The position numbers were made by a program, and so were the translations under genes. From JBNLAN01 sp050302175 (GTDB lineage: Bacteria > Pseudomonadota > Zetaproteobacteria > Mariprofundales > Mariprofundaceae): 64,000 bases of DNA. The notes beneath the pieces were generated by a model, which did no database searches, had not been told where the DNA came from, and saw nothing but the letters and a program-made list of their open reading frames with translations. The stretch covers positions 1 through 64,000 of the forward strand of contig JBNLAN010000021.1 in NCBI GenBank assembly GCA_050302175.1. The letters are read 5' to 3'. Positions 25,351 through 33,155 of this stretch are shown here, piece by piece. Each line of letters starts with the position of its first letter. Position 1 is the stretch's first letter.

Positions 25351-25692
25351 ATGCATGAATTGTCATTATGCGAAGAGATGGTCGCATTGATCGAGAAACA
25401 GGCAGCGAATGAGTTGTTTGAACGCGTAAAATGCGTGCGGCTTGAAGTCGGCTTGCTCTCCTGTGTTGAGCCCTATGCCATGCATTTTGCCTTCAACGCG
25501 GCCAGCAAAGGCTCTGTTGCTGAACATGCTACCCTTATAATGGACGAAGTGACGGGCAAGGGGTGGTGTGATGTTTGTGCAAAGGAGGTTGATATGCAGC
25601 AGCGCTATGATGCCTGCCCTGCTTGTGGCGCAACCGGCCTGAGTATTCTGCGCGGTGAAGAGCTTCGTATTGTTGAGATGGAGGTGATTTGA
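25351..25692 (+). CDS. hypA: Hydrogenase nickel incorporation protein HypA
   Basis: HypA is the nickel chaperone that works with HypB in NiFe-hydrogenase maturation. The 113 residues start MHELSL, and the N-terminal Met-His-Glu is the nickel site of the family. A zinc knuckle follows, with CDVC and CPAC pairs near residues 71-94. ATG 25351 gives exactly this conserved N-terminus. The stop overlaps the hypB start (TGATG-type). Confidence 0.95.
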   Translation: MHELSLCEEMVALIEKQAANELFERVKCVRLEVGLLSCVEPYAMHFAFNAASKGSVAEHATLIMDEVTGKGWCDVCAKEVDMQQRYDACPACGATGLSILRGEELRIVEMEVI

Positions 25693-26453
25693 TGTGTACA
25701 ACCTGCGGTTGCGGTCATGGAGAAGCACTACTCAACGGGCGCGCACATAGCCACGAAACGCCTGATTTCAGCCGCTCGCGCATTCTGCGCATGGAAGAGG
25801 ATTTACTGGAGACCAATAACGGATACGCCGCTGCAAACAGGGAGCGTTTTGCGGAATCCGGTACCCTGGCGTTGAATCTTGTCTCCAGTCCCGGCTCCGG
25901 TAAAACCACGCTGCTGGTGCGTACCATCGAGGCACTGAAAAGGGACAGGCCGGTTGCCGTCATCGAGGGCGACCAACAGACCTCGCTCGATGCCGATCGC
26001 ATTCGCGCTGCTGGTGCGATGGCCGCACAGATCAATACCGGCAAGGCATGCCACCTCGATGCGCACATGGTCGGCCATGCGGTGGAAGAGCTGGAACTGG
26101 AACGTGGTGGGTTCCTGTTTATCGAGAATGTCGGCAACCTGGTCTGTCCGGCGGGTTTCGATCTGGGTGAGGCGGCTCGTGTCGTCGTACTTTCGGTCAC
26201 CGAAGGGGACGACAAGCCGCTCAAGTATCCCGATATTTTCGACAATTCCGCCCTGATGCTCGTTAATAAATGCGACCTGCTTCCGCATGTCGACTTCGAT
26301 GTGGCGCGTTGTGTCGAATATGCCCGCCGTATCCACGCTGACATTGAGGTGATCGAACTCTCCGCACGTACCGGCGAAGGGTTTGCCGCTTGGTTCGACT
26401 GGCTGCATACGCGCCATGCAGCCATGCAGACCGCTACTGAAGCGATTGCCTGA
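25692..26453 (+). CDS. hypB: Hydrogenase nickel incorporation GTPase HypB
   Basis: HypB is the GTPase that drives nickel transfer from HypA to the hydrogenase large subunit. The N-terminus MCTTCGCGH carries the high-affinity nickel motif. The long polyhistidine region of some homologues is absent. The G1 loop SSPGSGKTTLL is near residue 63, and IEGDQQTSLD, ENVGNLVCPAGFDLGE and VNKCDL complete the G domain, with the metal-site C and H residues of the GTPase present. It is part of hypABCDEF. Confidence 0.95.
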   Translation: MCTTCGCGHGEALLNGRAHSHETPDFSRSRILRMEEDLLETNNGYAAANRERFAESGTLALNLVSSPGSGKTTLLVRTIEALKRDRPVAVIEGDQQTSLDADRIRAAGAMAAQINTGKACHLDAHMVGHAVEELELERGGFLFIENVGNLVCPAGFDLGEAARVVVLSVTEGDDKPLKYPDIFDNSALMLVNKCDLLPHVDFDVARCVEYARRIHADIEVIELSARTGEGFAAWFDWLHTRHAAMQTATEAIA

Positions 26454-26455
26454 CT

Positions 26456-26683
26456 ATGTGCTTGGCGGTTCCGGCCGAGGTGGTGGCACTCGATAAGGGC
26501 GCGCAGATGGCGATGGTCAGTCTCGACGGTATACGGAAAGAGGTCTCCACGGCACTGCTGGATGAGGTGAACGTCGGCGACTATGTGCTGGTGCATGTCG
26601 GCTTCGCGCTCAATGTCATCGATGCCGACGAGGCGGCGGAAACTTTGAAAATTTTTGCCGCCATGCGCGAGGCGGGCCAGTAG
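26456..26683 (+). CDS. hypC: Hydrogenase assembly chaperone HypC
   Basis: HypC is the small chaperone that, with HypD, carries the Fe(CN)2CO unit to the hydrogenase precursor. The 75-residue protein begins MCLAVP, and the Cys directly after the initiator Met is the essential ligand. The OB-like body includes YVLVHVGFALNVID. It lies 2 bp after hypB and 27 bp before hypD. Confidence 0.95.
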   Translation: MCLAVPAEVVALDKGAQMAMVSLDGIRKEVSTALLDEVNVGDYVLVHVGFALNVIDADEAAETLKIFAAMREAGQ

Positions 26684-26710
26684 TGAAGGCCAACTTGTGA
26701 AGAAACAGCC

Positions 26711-27820
26711 GTGAAATACATCGATGAGTTCCGGGACGGGACAACGGCGAAGCAACTCGCCGCCGCCATTCGCCGAGAAGCGGGACCTGCCCGCGACTAC
26801 CGGCTGATGGAATTCTGCGGCGGGCATACGCATGCCATCTTCCGCTACGGAGTACAGCAGTTGTTGCCGGAGAACGTACGTTTCGTGCATGGGCCGGGTT
26901 GTCCGGTCTGCGTGTTGCCGGCGGCGCGTATCGACATGGCGATGCGGCTGGCTATCGAAGAGGAGGTGATCCTCTGCACCTATGCCGATTTGATGCGCGT
27001 CCCCACCGGAAAGGGGAGGAGCCTGCAGCAGGCGAAAGCCGCGGGGGCGGATATCCGTATGGTCTATTCCAGCCTCGATGCGCTAACGATTGCCCGCAAC
27101 AACCCGGAGCGGCAGGTGGTTTTCTTCGCCATCGGTTTCGAAACTACGACACCGCCGACCGCTGCCGTGGTTCTGCAGGCGGAAAAGGAGCGGATCGGCA
27201 ATTTTTCCGTTTTCTGCAACCATGTACTCACGCCGGCGGCGATTCACCGTATTCTCGATTCCGACGATGTGCGCATCGACGGTTTTCTGGGGCCGGCGCA
27301 TGTCAGCACCGTGATCGGCAGTCGTCCCTATGAGGTGTTTGCTTCCGAATATCGCAAGCCGGTGGTGATCGGCGGTTTCGAGCCGCTGGATGTGATGCAG
27401 GCAGCGCTGATGCTGGTGCGCCAGCTCAATGAGGGGCGAAACGAGGTCGAAAACGAATACATCCGCGCGGTGAGCCGCGACGGGAATGTGAAAGCGAAAG
27501 CCATGATGGCCGAAGTGTTCGAGCAGCGCGCCAGCTTCGAGTGGCGGGGGTTGGGCAGGGTGGAAAAGAGCGCACTGCAAGTTCGAGATAAATATTCCGG
27601 TTTCGATGCGGAAAAGCGTTTCGACATGCCTGCGACATCCGTCGACGACATCAAGGGATGTCTCTGCCCGGAGGTGTTGCGTGGTGTGAAGGAGCCGACC
27701 GACTGCAAGCTCTTCGGCACTGCCTGCACTCCCTCACAGCCGAAGGGGGCATGCATGGTCTCCTCCGAGGGGGCGTGTGCGGCTGTTTACAGTTATGGCC
27801 GGCAGGCGGCTGCGGCATGA
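26711..27820 (+). CDS. hypD: Hydrogenase formation protein HypD
   Basis: HypD is the 4Fe-4S scaffold on which the iron-cyanide-CO cofactor is assembled. The 369 residues include FCGGHTHAIFRYG (Cys near residue 36), GPGCPVCVLP and FAIGFETTTPP. The C-terminal cluster ligands lie in KGCLCPEVLRG, DCKLFGTACTP and KGACMVSSEGACAA. The stop overlaps the hypE start by 4 bp. Confidence 0.96.
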   Translation: MKYIDEFRDGTTAKQLAAAIRREAGPARDYRLMEFCGGHTHAIFRYGVQQLLPENVRFVHGPGCPVCVLPAARIDMAMRLAIEEEVILCTYADLMRVPTGKGRSLQQAKAAGADIRMVYSSLDALTIARNNPERQVVFFAIGFETTTPPTAAVVLQAEKERIGNFSVFCNHVLTPAAIHRILDSDDVRIDGFLGPAHVSTVIGSRPYEVFASEYRKPVVIGGFEPLDVMQAALMLVRQLNEGRNEVENEYIRAVSRDGNVKAKAMMAEVFEQRASFEWRGLGRVEKSALQVRDKYSGFDAEKRFDMPATSVDDIKGCLCPEVLRGVKEPTDCKLFGTACTPSQPKGACMVSSEGACAAVYSYGRQAAAA

Positions 27821-28845
27821 AAGTGCCCAAACTCGACCTTTCCGGCGTGGTCGACATGAGTCACGGCAGCGGCGGCCGTGCCATGGCCGAATTGATCGAT
27901 CAGCTTTTTGTCCGGCATTTCGACAATCCACTGCTTGCCGCCGGCAACGACCAGGCGGCCTTCGAAGTGCCTGCAGGGCGTATGGTGATCACCACCGATG
28001 CGCATGTGATCTCGCCGCTCTTCTTTCCCGGTGGCGATATTGGTGCGCTTTCGGTACACGGTACCATCAACGACGTGGCAATGGCGGGGGCTGTTCCTCT
28101 CTATCTTGCCGCCAGCTTCATTCTCGAGGAGGGATTCCCGTTGCGCGAACTCGATCGCATCGTCGCCTCGATGGCGGCGGCATCGAAAGCGGCAGGGGTG
28201 CCGGTCGTTACCGGCGATACCAAGGTGGTCGAGCGCGGCAAGGGCGACGGCGTTTTTATCACCACCACGGGTGTGGGGGTGGTGCCGGCCGGTGTCGAAA
28301 TCTCTGGAAACAAGGCGCGCCCGGGCGATGCGATTCTGTTATCCGGAAGCATCGGCGATCATGGTGTGGCGGTGATGGCGAGCCGCGAGCATCTGGAGTT
28401 CGGCACCGCCATCGAATCCGATTCGGCAGCGCTGCACAGATTGGTTGCCAGCATGATCGCCGCTGTTCCCGGTATCCGTTGCCTGCGCGATCCGACTCGC
28501 GGCGGACTTGCCACGACGCTCAACGAACTGGCCGGGCAGTCGAAGGTCGGGATGCGCATCGACGAGGCACAGGTTCCGGTGAAGGGTGAGGTGGCGGCAG
28601 CGTGTGAACTGCTCGGTCTCGATCCGCTCTACGTGGCAAATGAAGGGAAACTGGTCTGCATCTGTGCGGCAGAGGATGCCGGAAGCCTGCTTGCGGTGAT
28701 GCGGGAGCATTCGTTAGGACATGAGGCGGCGATCATCGGCGAAGTAGTGGCGGATGCGCAGCAACTGGTAACGATGCGAACGAAGTTCGGGGGTGTGCGT
28801 GTGGTTGACTGGCTGGCCGGCGAGCAACTACCGAGGATATGTTGA
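27817..28845 (+). CDS. hypE: Hydrogenase expression/formation protein HypE
   Basis: HypE dehydrates the thiocarboxamide on its own C-terminal cysteine to thiocyanate, the source of the CN ligands. The 342 residues end in PRIC, the required terminal Cys. The PurM-like ATP-binding body starts with SHGSGGRAMAELI and includes GDTKVVERGKGDG. ATG 27817 overlaps the hypD stop. The 3' end overlaps the hypF-like gene by 7 bp. Confidence 0.96.
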   Translation: MKVPKLDLSGVVDMSHGSGGRAMAELIDQLFVRHFDNPLLAAGNDQAAFEVPAGRMVITTDAHVISPLFFPGGDIGALSVHGTINDVAMAGAVPLYLAASFILEEGFPLRELDRIVASMAAASKAAGVPVVTGDTKVVERGKGDGVFITTTGVGVVPAGVEISGNKARPGDAILLSGSIGDHGVAVMASREHLEFGTAIESDSAALHRLVASMIAAVPGIRCLRDPTRGGLATTLNELAGQSKVGMRIDEAQVPVKGEVAAACELLGLDPLYVANEGKLVCICAAEDAGSLLAVMREHSLGHEAAIIGEVVADAQQLVTMRTKFGGVRVVDWLAGEQLPRIC

Positions 28846-30017
28846 AACAAAATCTGTTGAACCAAGCGTTTGCGCCCGTTCCGTTGCAGGCAGTACTGCC
28901 GGAGTGTGCTGTGTTAGCTATGGGCAGCCAGTTGAAAAACAGTCTATGCATCGTTCGCGATGGTGAAGCCCTGCTCTCTGCGGCAACCGGCGACCTTGAA
29001 GATGAGCAAGTCTATCGCGACTATCGTGCAAAGCTCGATGCGTTGTTTGTCGATTGGGTGCCGGATCGTATCGCCATCGATATGCATCCCGATTACCTAT
29101 CCAGCAAGTTGGGCCGGCAGCTCTCTTCCTCGCTCGGCGTGCCGCTGGTCGGGGTGCAACACCATCACGCCCATATTGCCGCCGTGATGGCAGAGCACGG
29201 TTTGCCGGCGGATGCGAAAGTTCTGGGTATTGCGCACGATGGCCTGGGCTTTGGCGATGACGGACAATTCTGGGGCGGTGAGTTTCTGCTGGCGGGCTAT
29301 GAGAGCAGCAAACGTTTGGCCGGCTTCGAGCCGGTCGCGCTGCCGGGTGGGGCGATGGCGATGCGCGAGCCGTGGCGCAACACCTTTGCGCATTTGCGCC
29401 AAGCCCTTGGTTGGGAGAAAGTGTTGGAGAGGTATGGCGGGTTGCCGACAATCAAAGCGCTGTCGCAAAAGCCGCTTGCCACCTTCGAGACGATGATTGA
29501 GCGCGGCGTGAACAGTCCCGAGGCCTCTTCTTGCGGACGTTTATTCGATGCGGTGGCGGCACTTCTGGGTATCCATGCCGAAAAGGTTGCATTCGAGGGA
29601 CAAGCGGCCATCGAGCTAGAAAAACAGGCGGCCGTGGCCTTTGCCGACGAGGTGGGCAGGGGATATCCGCATACGGTGGCCGAGGGTGGCGATCGCCTGC
29701 TGCTCGACTGGGCGCTGCTCTGGCGGTCATTGCTGGATGATCTGCAGGCGGGCGTGTCTGTGCCGGTGATGGCAGCGCGCTTCCATCATGGTTTGATAGA
29801 CGCCATTGCCTCGCTTGTCTTGCAGTTGGCAGGTGTGCATGGGTTGCAAACAGTGGCTTGCGGTGGCGGTGTGTTTTTTAATCAATTGCTGAAAGCGGGG
29901 GTGCGGCAGAAGCTGGAGGCAAGTGGCTTGCGTGTGTTGATGCCGGAAAAACTCTCTCCCGGCGACGGGGTGCTCGCTTTTGGGCAGGCGGTTGTTGCCA
30001 GCCTGAAGGAGTGTTGA
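28839..30017 (+). CDS. hypF: HypF-like carbamoyltransferase, C-terminal (Kae1-like) half only
   Basis: Full HypF (about 750 residues) has acylphosphatase, zinc-finger, YrdC-like and Kae1-like domains. This 392-residue protein corresponds only to the Kae1-like carbamoyltransferase part. It has MGSQLKNSLCIVRDG, HPDYLSSK, the metal-binding VQHHHAHIAAVMAEHG and CGGGVFFNQLL. The ATG overlaps the hypE stop by 7 bp and the frame is open, so this is a gene built short rather than a visible 5' truncation. Known shortened HypF1 proteins, as in Ralstonia, are similar in extent. Carbamoyl-adenylate would have to be made elsewhere or by a second HypF. Confidence 0.85.
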   Translation: MLKQNLLNQAFAPVPLQAVLPECAVLAMGSQLKNSLCIVRDGEALLSAATGDLEDEQVYRDYRAKLDALFVDWVPDRIAIDMHPDYLSSKLGRQLSSSLGVPLVGVQHHHAHIAAVMAEHGLPADAKVLGIAHDGLGFGDDGQFWGGEFLLAGYESSKRLAGFEPVALPGGAMAMREPWRNTFAHLRQALGWEKVLERYGGLPTIKALSQKPLATFETMIERGVNSPEASSCGRLFDAVAALLGIHAEKVAFEGQAAIELEKQAAVAFADEVGRGYPHTVAEGGDRLLLDWALLWRSLLDDLQAGVSVPVMAARFHHGLIDAIASLVLQLAGVHGLQTVACGGGVFFNQLLKAGVRQKLEASGLRVLMPEKLSPGDGVLAFGQAVVASLKEC

Positions 30018-32342
30018 TTATCTCTTGGCGAGTATTGTGTGAAGCAGCTGTGCAATCGTATCGAATTCAAATGGTTTGGAAATGATCGTGACGCCGTTCC
30101 AGCCTTCCGGTGTTTCCGCATCGTCAGTGTGGTGCTGGTTGCTTGCCAGAATCACCGGAAGTTCGCTGTTTGCAGTTGTTCGGAAGGCCTCTATTAGTTC
30201 GGATGCCTCCATGTCCGGCTTGATATCGGAAAAGACCAGGTCTGTTTGGGGGTGTTCTTTTAGTTTGCGCAGGGCATCACGGCTATTGGCTGCCTCAATG
30301 ATGTTGTAATTCAGGCTTTCAAACACTTCGCGGACGGCCTGTCGAATAGCCTTGTTTTCTTCTACCAGTAGAATTGTCTCTCCCTTCCCCTGGGGAGCCT
30401 GCTTTTCCATAGGTTTACTGACGTGGAGCTGCGATGTTTTACTCAGGGGGAGGTAAATTCTGAATGCGGTGCCCTCTCCGGGAAGACTATCGACTTCGAT
30501 GGCTCCGCCATGCGTGCTAATCGCACCATCGACAATAGCGAGCCCGAGCCCCACACCTTTACCAACCCCTTTGGTGGTAAAAAAAGGATCAAATATGCGG
30601 TCGAGATGCGCCGGGTGGATGCCGGTTCCATTATCGCGGATGCTGATGCATGCAAACTGCTCGCCTGCGAGCTCGGTGTGACGGTCGAGAAAGGTACTGT
30701 CAGCACCGTAGGGCATTAGTGAAAAATCGATTCTTGGTAACAGAGGGGAGCCATCGATAATGGTATCTTTAGCGTTGCTGAACAGGATCATCAGAATCTG
30801 ACGCAGCAGGCCGGCATCCCCATGGATATAAAGCGATTCACTGCAGAGCTCCGTTCTGAGCTCAATATGCTTTGGAATCACCTGCCTTGCGGCCTCGATG
30901 ATTTGCTGAATGAATGGACCGAGTTCAAAAGTTTGCTTGGTTGTCCTTGACTTTCGGGCCACTGTAAGAAGCTTTCGCACCATCTCTGCAGCGCTGTTTG
31001 CGATATTCTCAATGTTTTTGAGTTTCTCCAGCGCCAGAGACTCCTCCTGTATGTGTTGCTGAGTCAGATAGACATTGCCTTGAATAGCCGCCAGCATATT
31101 GTTGAAATCATGAGCGATGCCACCGACCAGGGTGCCGATCATCTCCATTCGTTGCGCCTGAAGTAGCTGAGCCTGCAGCTGTTTCCGTTCACTGATATCG
31201 CGCCATATACAGTAGAGCTGCTGCCTTCCCTCAAGTTCGATTCGGGCCAGTGTTACTTCCACCGGGAAACATGTTCCGTCTTTTTTTCGGTGCATCCACT
31301 CGAAGCGATGCACGCCTATTTGGTGGGCTTGCTCCATCATGTCGTTGGCCTTATCGAACGATTCGCGCCCGTCTGGCTGGATGTCCGGAGATAGCTTCGA
31401 CGGATGGGTGGATTGAAGCTCTTCTATGCTGTCGTACCCTAATATGTCGGCGGCAGCCCGATTGCAGAGGATGAAAAGGTTATTGTCATTAATAATCCAG
31501 CAGGGGTCGGGCGAACTCTCAAAAAGGTCGCGAAACCTTGTCTCACTCTGCTTTAGTGCCTGCTCGGCCATTTTGTGTTCGGTGATGTCGCGAACGGTGC
31601 CAATTGAAATCAGCGGATTTCCATGCTCATCAAAGCTGGTTTCACATACTTCATGCACCCACTTTATCGTACCATTCTTAAGCAACAGGCGGTGCTCAAT
31701 GTTATAGCCCGTTCGTTTTTTCAGAGAATCGGTATATGCCTGGTTGACGAGCTCGCGGTCATCGGGGTGAACCATTTCAAGAAAAGCTTCATAAGAGGCA
31801 TCAAATTTTGTTTGGTCGATGCCAAAAATGGTAAAAATCTCATCTGACCAGTAAAGCGTGCCTGATTTCAGATCAAGTCGCCAATGTCCAAGTTGTGCGA
31901 TGCGTTGAGTCTCTTTATACCTGTTTTGGGATTCATGCAGCTCATCTTCGACCTGGTGTTGCTTGGTTATCTCTTCATGAATGCCGAGCAGGCCGATTAC
32001 ATTTCCCGCCTCGTCGTGTAGTGGTATTTTGGAGGTTCGGAGCCAGATGGGGGTTCCGTCCGGGGCGGTGCGGGATTCCTGAATGTTCTGCTTTGGTTTA
32101 CCTGATTTGATGATGGCGAGATCGTCTTCTCTGTAGTGTTCGGCATGACTTTTCCAGCTCATGTCGAAGTCCGTTTTACCAATCACCTCTTGTGTGCTGG
32201 CGAAACCACAAATCTTTGCGAATTGCATGTTGCAGCCGAGATGGCGTCCTTCGAGATCTTTCCAGAAAATACCAAGAGGTGCATTTTCCAGAATATCCTG
32301 CAGCAGATTCCGATGGGAGAGCTTACTGCTGGGTTTTGCCAT
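30018..32342 (-). CDS. Multi-PAS hybrid sensor histidine kinase
   Basis: This is a soluble 774-residue hybrid kinase with no membrane segment. Three PAS domains occupy about residues 10-390; each has the PAC-type tail (for example RTSKIPLHDEAGNVIGLLGI). The histidine region reads GGIAHDFNNMLAAIQG. The ATPase domain has IRDNGTGIHP and GVGLGLAIVDGA. A C-terminal receiver follows (ILLVEENKA, FSDIKPDM, ISKPF). One residue of the usual receiver acidic pair is Glu. It ends base-to-base with hypF on the opposite strand. No dedicated response regulator is adjacent, so the output is unknown. Confidence 0.9.
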   Translation of the reverse strand: MAKPSSKLSHRNLLQDILENAPLGIFWKDLEGRHLGCNMQFAKICGFASTQEVIGKTDFDMSWKSHAEHYREDDLAIIKSGKPKQNIQESRTAPDGTPIWLRTSKIPLHDEAGNVIGLLGIHEEITKQHQVEDELHESQNRYKETQRIAQLGHWRLDLKSGTLYWSDEIFTIFGIDQTKFDASYEAFLEMVHPDDRELVNQAYTDSLKKRTGYNIEHRLLLKNGTIKWVHEVCETSFDEHGNPLISIGTVRDITEHKMAEQALKQSETRFRDLFESSPDPCWIINDNNLFILCNRAAADILGYDSIEELQSTHPSKLSPDIQPDGRESFDKANDMMEQAHQIGVHRFEWMHRKKDGTCFPVEVTLARIELEGRQQLYCIWRDISERKQLQAQLLQAQRMEMIGTLVGGIAHDFNNMLAAIQGNVYLTQQHIQEESLALEKLKNIENIANSAAEMVRKLLTVARKSRTTKQTFELGPFIQQIIEAARQVIPKHIELRTELCSESLYIHGDAGLLRQILMILFSNAKDTIIDGSPLLPRIDFSLMPYGADSTFLDRHTELAGEQFACISIRDNGTGIHPAHLDRIFDPFFTTKGVGKGVGLGLAIVDGAISTHGGAIEVDSLPGEGTAFRIYLPLSKTSQLHVSKPMEKQAPQGKGETILLVEENKAIRQAVREVFESLNYNIIEAANSRDALRKLKEHPQTDLVFSDIKPDMEASELIEAFRTTANSELPVILASNQHHTDDAETPEGWNGVTIISKPFEFDTIAQLLHTILAKR

Positions 32343-32494
32343 AAGCCATTTTTCTCCTTGCGATACGGTCAGAGTGTTTATGAAAGTCTCACAATATATT
32401 GCTTGATGCTAAGTATCATAGACAAAAATAATGGCGTGTGCTCCTTCAGAATTCGGGAGTTTGTGGAATAGCATTCTCGAAAGACTTGTGGTGA

Positions 32495-32527
32495 AATAAA
32501 AAGGGCTCGCATTGCTGCGAGCCCTTT
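32495..32527 (-). terminator. Terminator of tRNA-fMet
   Basis: A 12-bp perfect stem (AAAGGGCTCGCA / TGCGAGCCCTTT) with a 4-nt loop is followed on the minus strand by TTATTT. It lies 5 bp after the tRNA 3' end. Confidence 0.88.
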
Positions 32528-32532
32528 ATGTT

Positions 32533-32607
<75 letters not shown>

Positions 32608-32623
32608 TCACGAAGTGCGCCGA

Positions 32624-32651
32624 ACTATAGGGGCGGGTCTTGGCATGTCAA
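32624..32651 (-). promoter_or_regulatory. Sigma70 promoter of tRNA-fMet
   Basis: On the minus strand TTGACA is followed by 16 bp and TATAGT, ending 16 bp before the tRNA 5' base. A GC-rich discriminator (CGGCGC) follows the -10, as in stringently controlled stable-RNA promoters. Confidence 0.85.
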
Positions 32652-32698
32652 GGCCAGTTGGCCTCTGCAAAGGCCATCGATTAATGGCAAATAAATGT

Positions 32699-32727
32699 TT
32701 GCATGGGGCAGGGGTGATCGCTATATT
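32699..32727 (+). promoter_or_regulatory. Candidate promoter of rpsO-pnp
   Basis: TTGCAT and TATATT are separated by 17 bp and end 44 bp before the rpsO start. It is the best sigma70-like match in the region between the divergent tRNA and rpsO. Confidence 0.55.
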
Positions 32728-32771
32728 GCGCGCCACTTTAACGAAGAAAATTATTAGAGGAAGCAAGATAC

Positions 32772-33044
32772 ATGGCTTTAGCTCTGGAAAAGAAGAACGA
32801 AATTATCGAGAAGTTTGCAACACACGAGGGCGACACCGGTTCCCCTGAAGTGCAGGTTGCGCTGCTGACCGAGCGTATCAACACGCTGTCTGGCGACCAC
32901 TTCTCCGAACACAAAAAAGATCACCACTCACGTCGTGGCCTGCTGAAAATGGTAGGTACGCGCCGTAATCTGCTGAAGTACCTGAAGAACAAGGATTTCG
33001 GTCGTTACCGTAACCTGATCGAGCGTCTGGGGCTTCGCCGCTAA
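32772..33044 (+). CDS. rpsO: 30S ribosomal protein S15
   Basis: S15 binds the central domain of 16S rRNA early in 30S assembly. The 90 residues match the family along the full length, with TGSPEVQVALLTERINTL, HKKDHHSRRGLL and VGTRRNLLKYL, and the end IERLGLRR. AGAGG lies upstream of the ATG. It is followed by a terminator and then pnp, the conserved rpsO-pnp order. Confidence 0.98.
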   Translation: MALALEKKNEIIEKFATHEGDTGSPEVQVALLTERINTLSGDHFSEHKKDHHSRRGLLKMVGTRRNLLKYLKNKDFGRYRNLIERLGLRR

Positions 33045-33056
33045 CGTTTCTAAAGG

Positions 33057-33086
33057 AGGCGGCCCTGTAAAGGGTCGCCTTTTTTG
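33057..33086 (+). terminator. Terminator between rpsO and pnp
   Basis: A 10-bp stem with one mismatch (AGGCGGCCCT / AGGGTCGCCT) and a GTAA loop is followed by six T residues. In E. coli the same position holds a partial terminator and the RNase III site that controls pnp. Confidence 0.82.
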
Positions 33087-33155
33087 TTTCACCATATCTG
33101 TTCTATTTATCCTGATTTCCGAAGCCATGTATCTGCGAAAAAAAGGATAAAATAT

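Noticed and set aside
28839..30017. hypF-like gene as a pseudogene
   Set aside because: The ATG overlaps hypE in the usual coupled manner, the frame is intact, all C-terminal motifs are kept, and short HypF forms are known, so decay is not supported.
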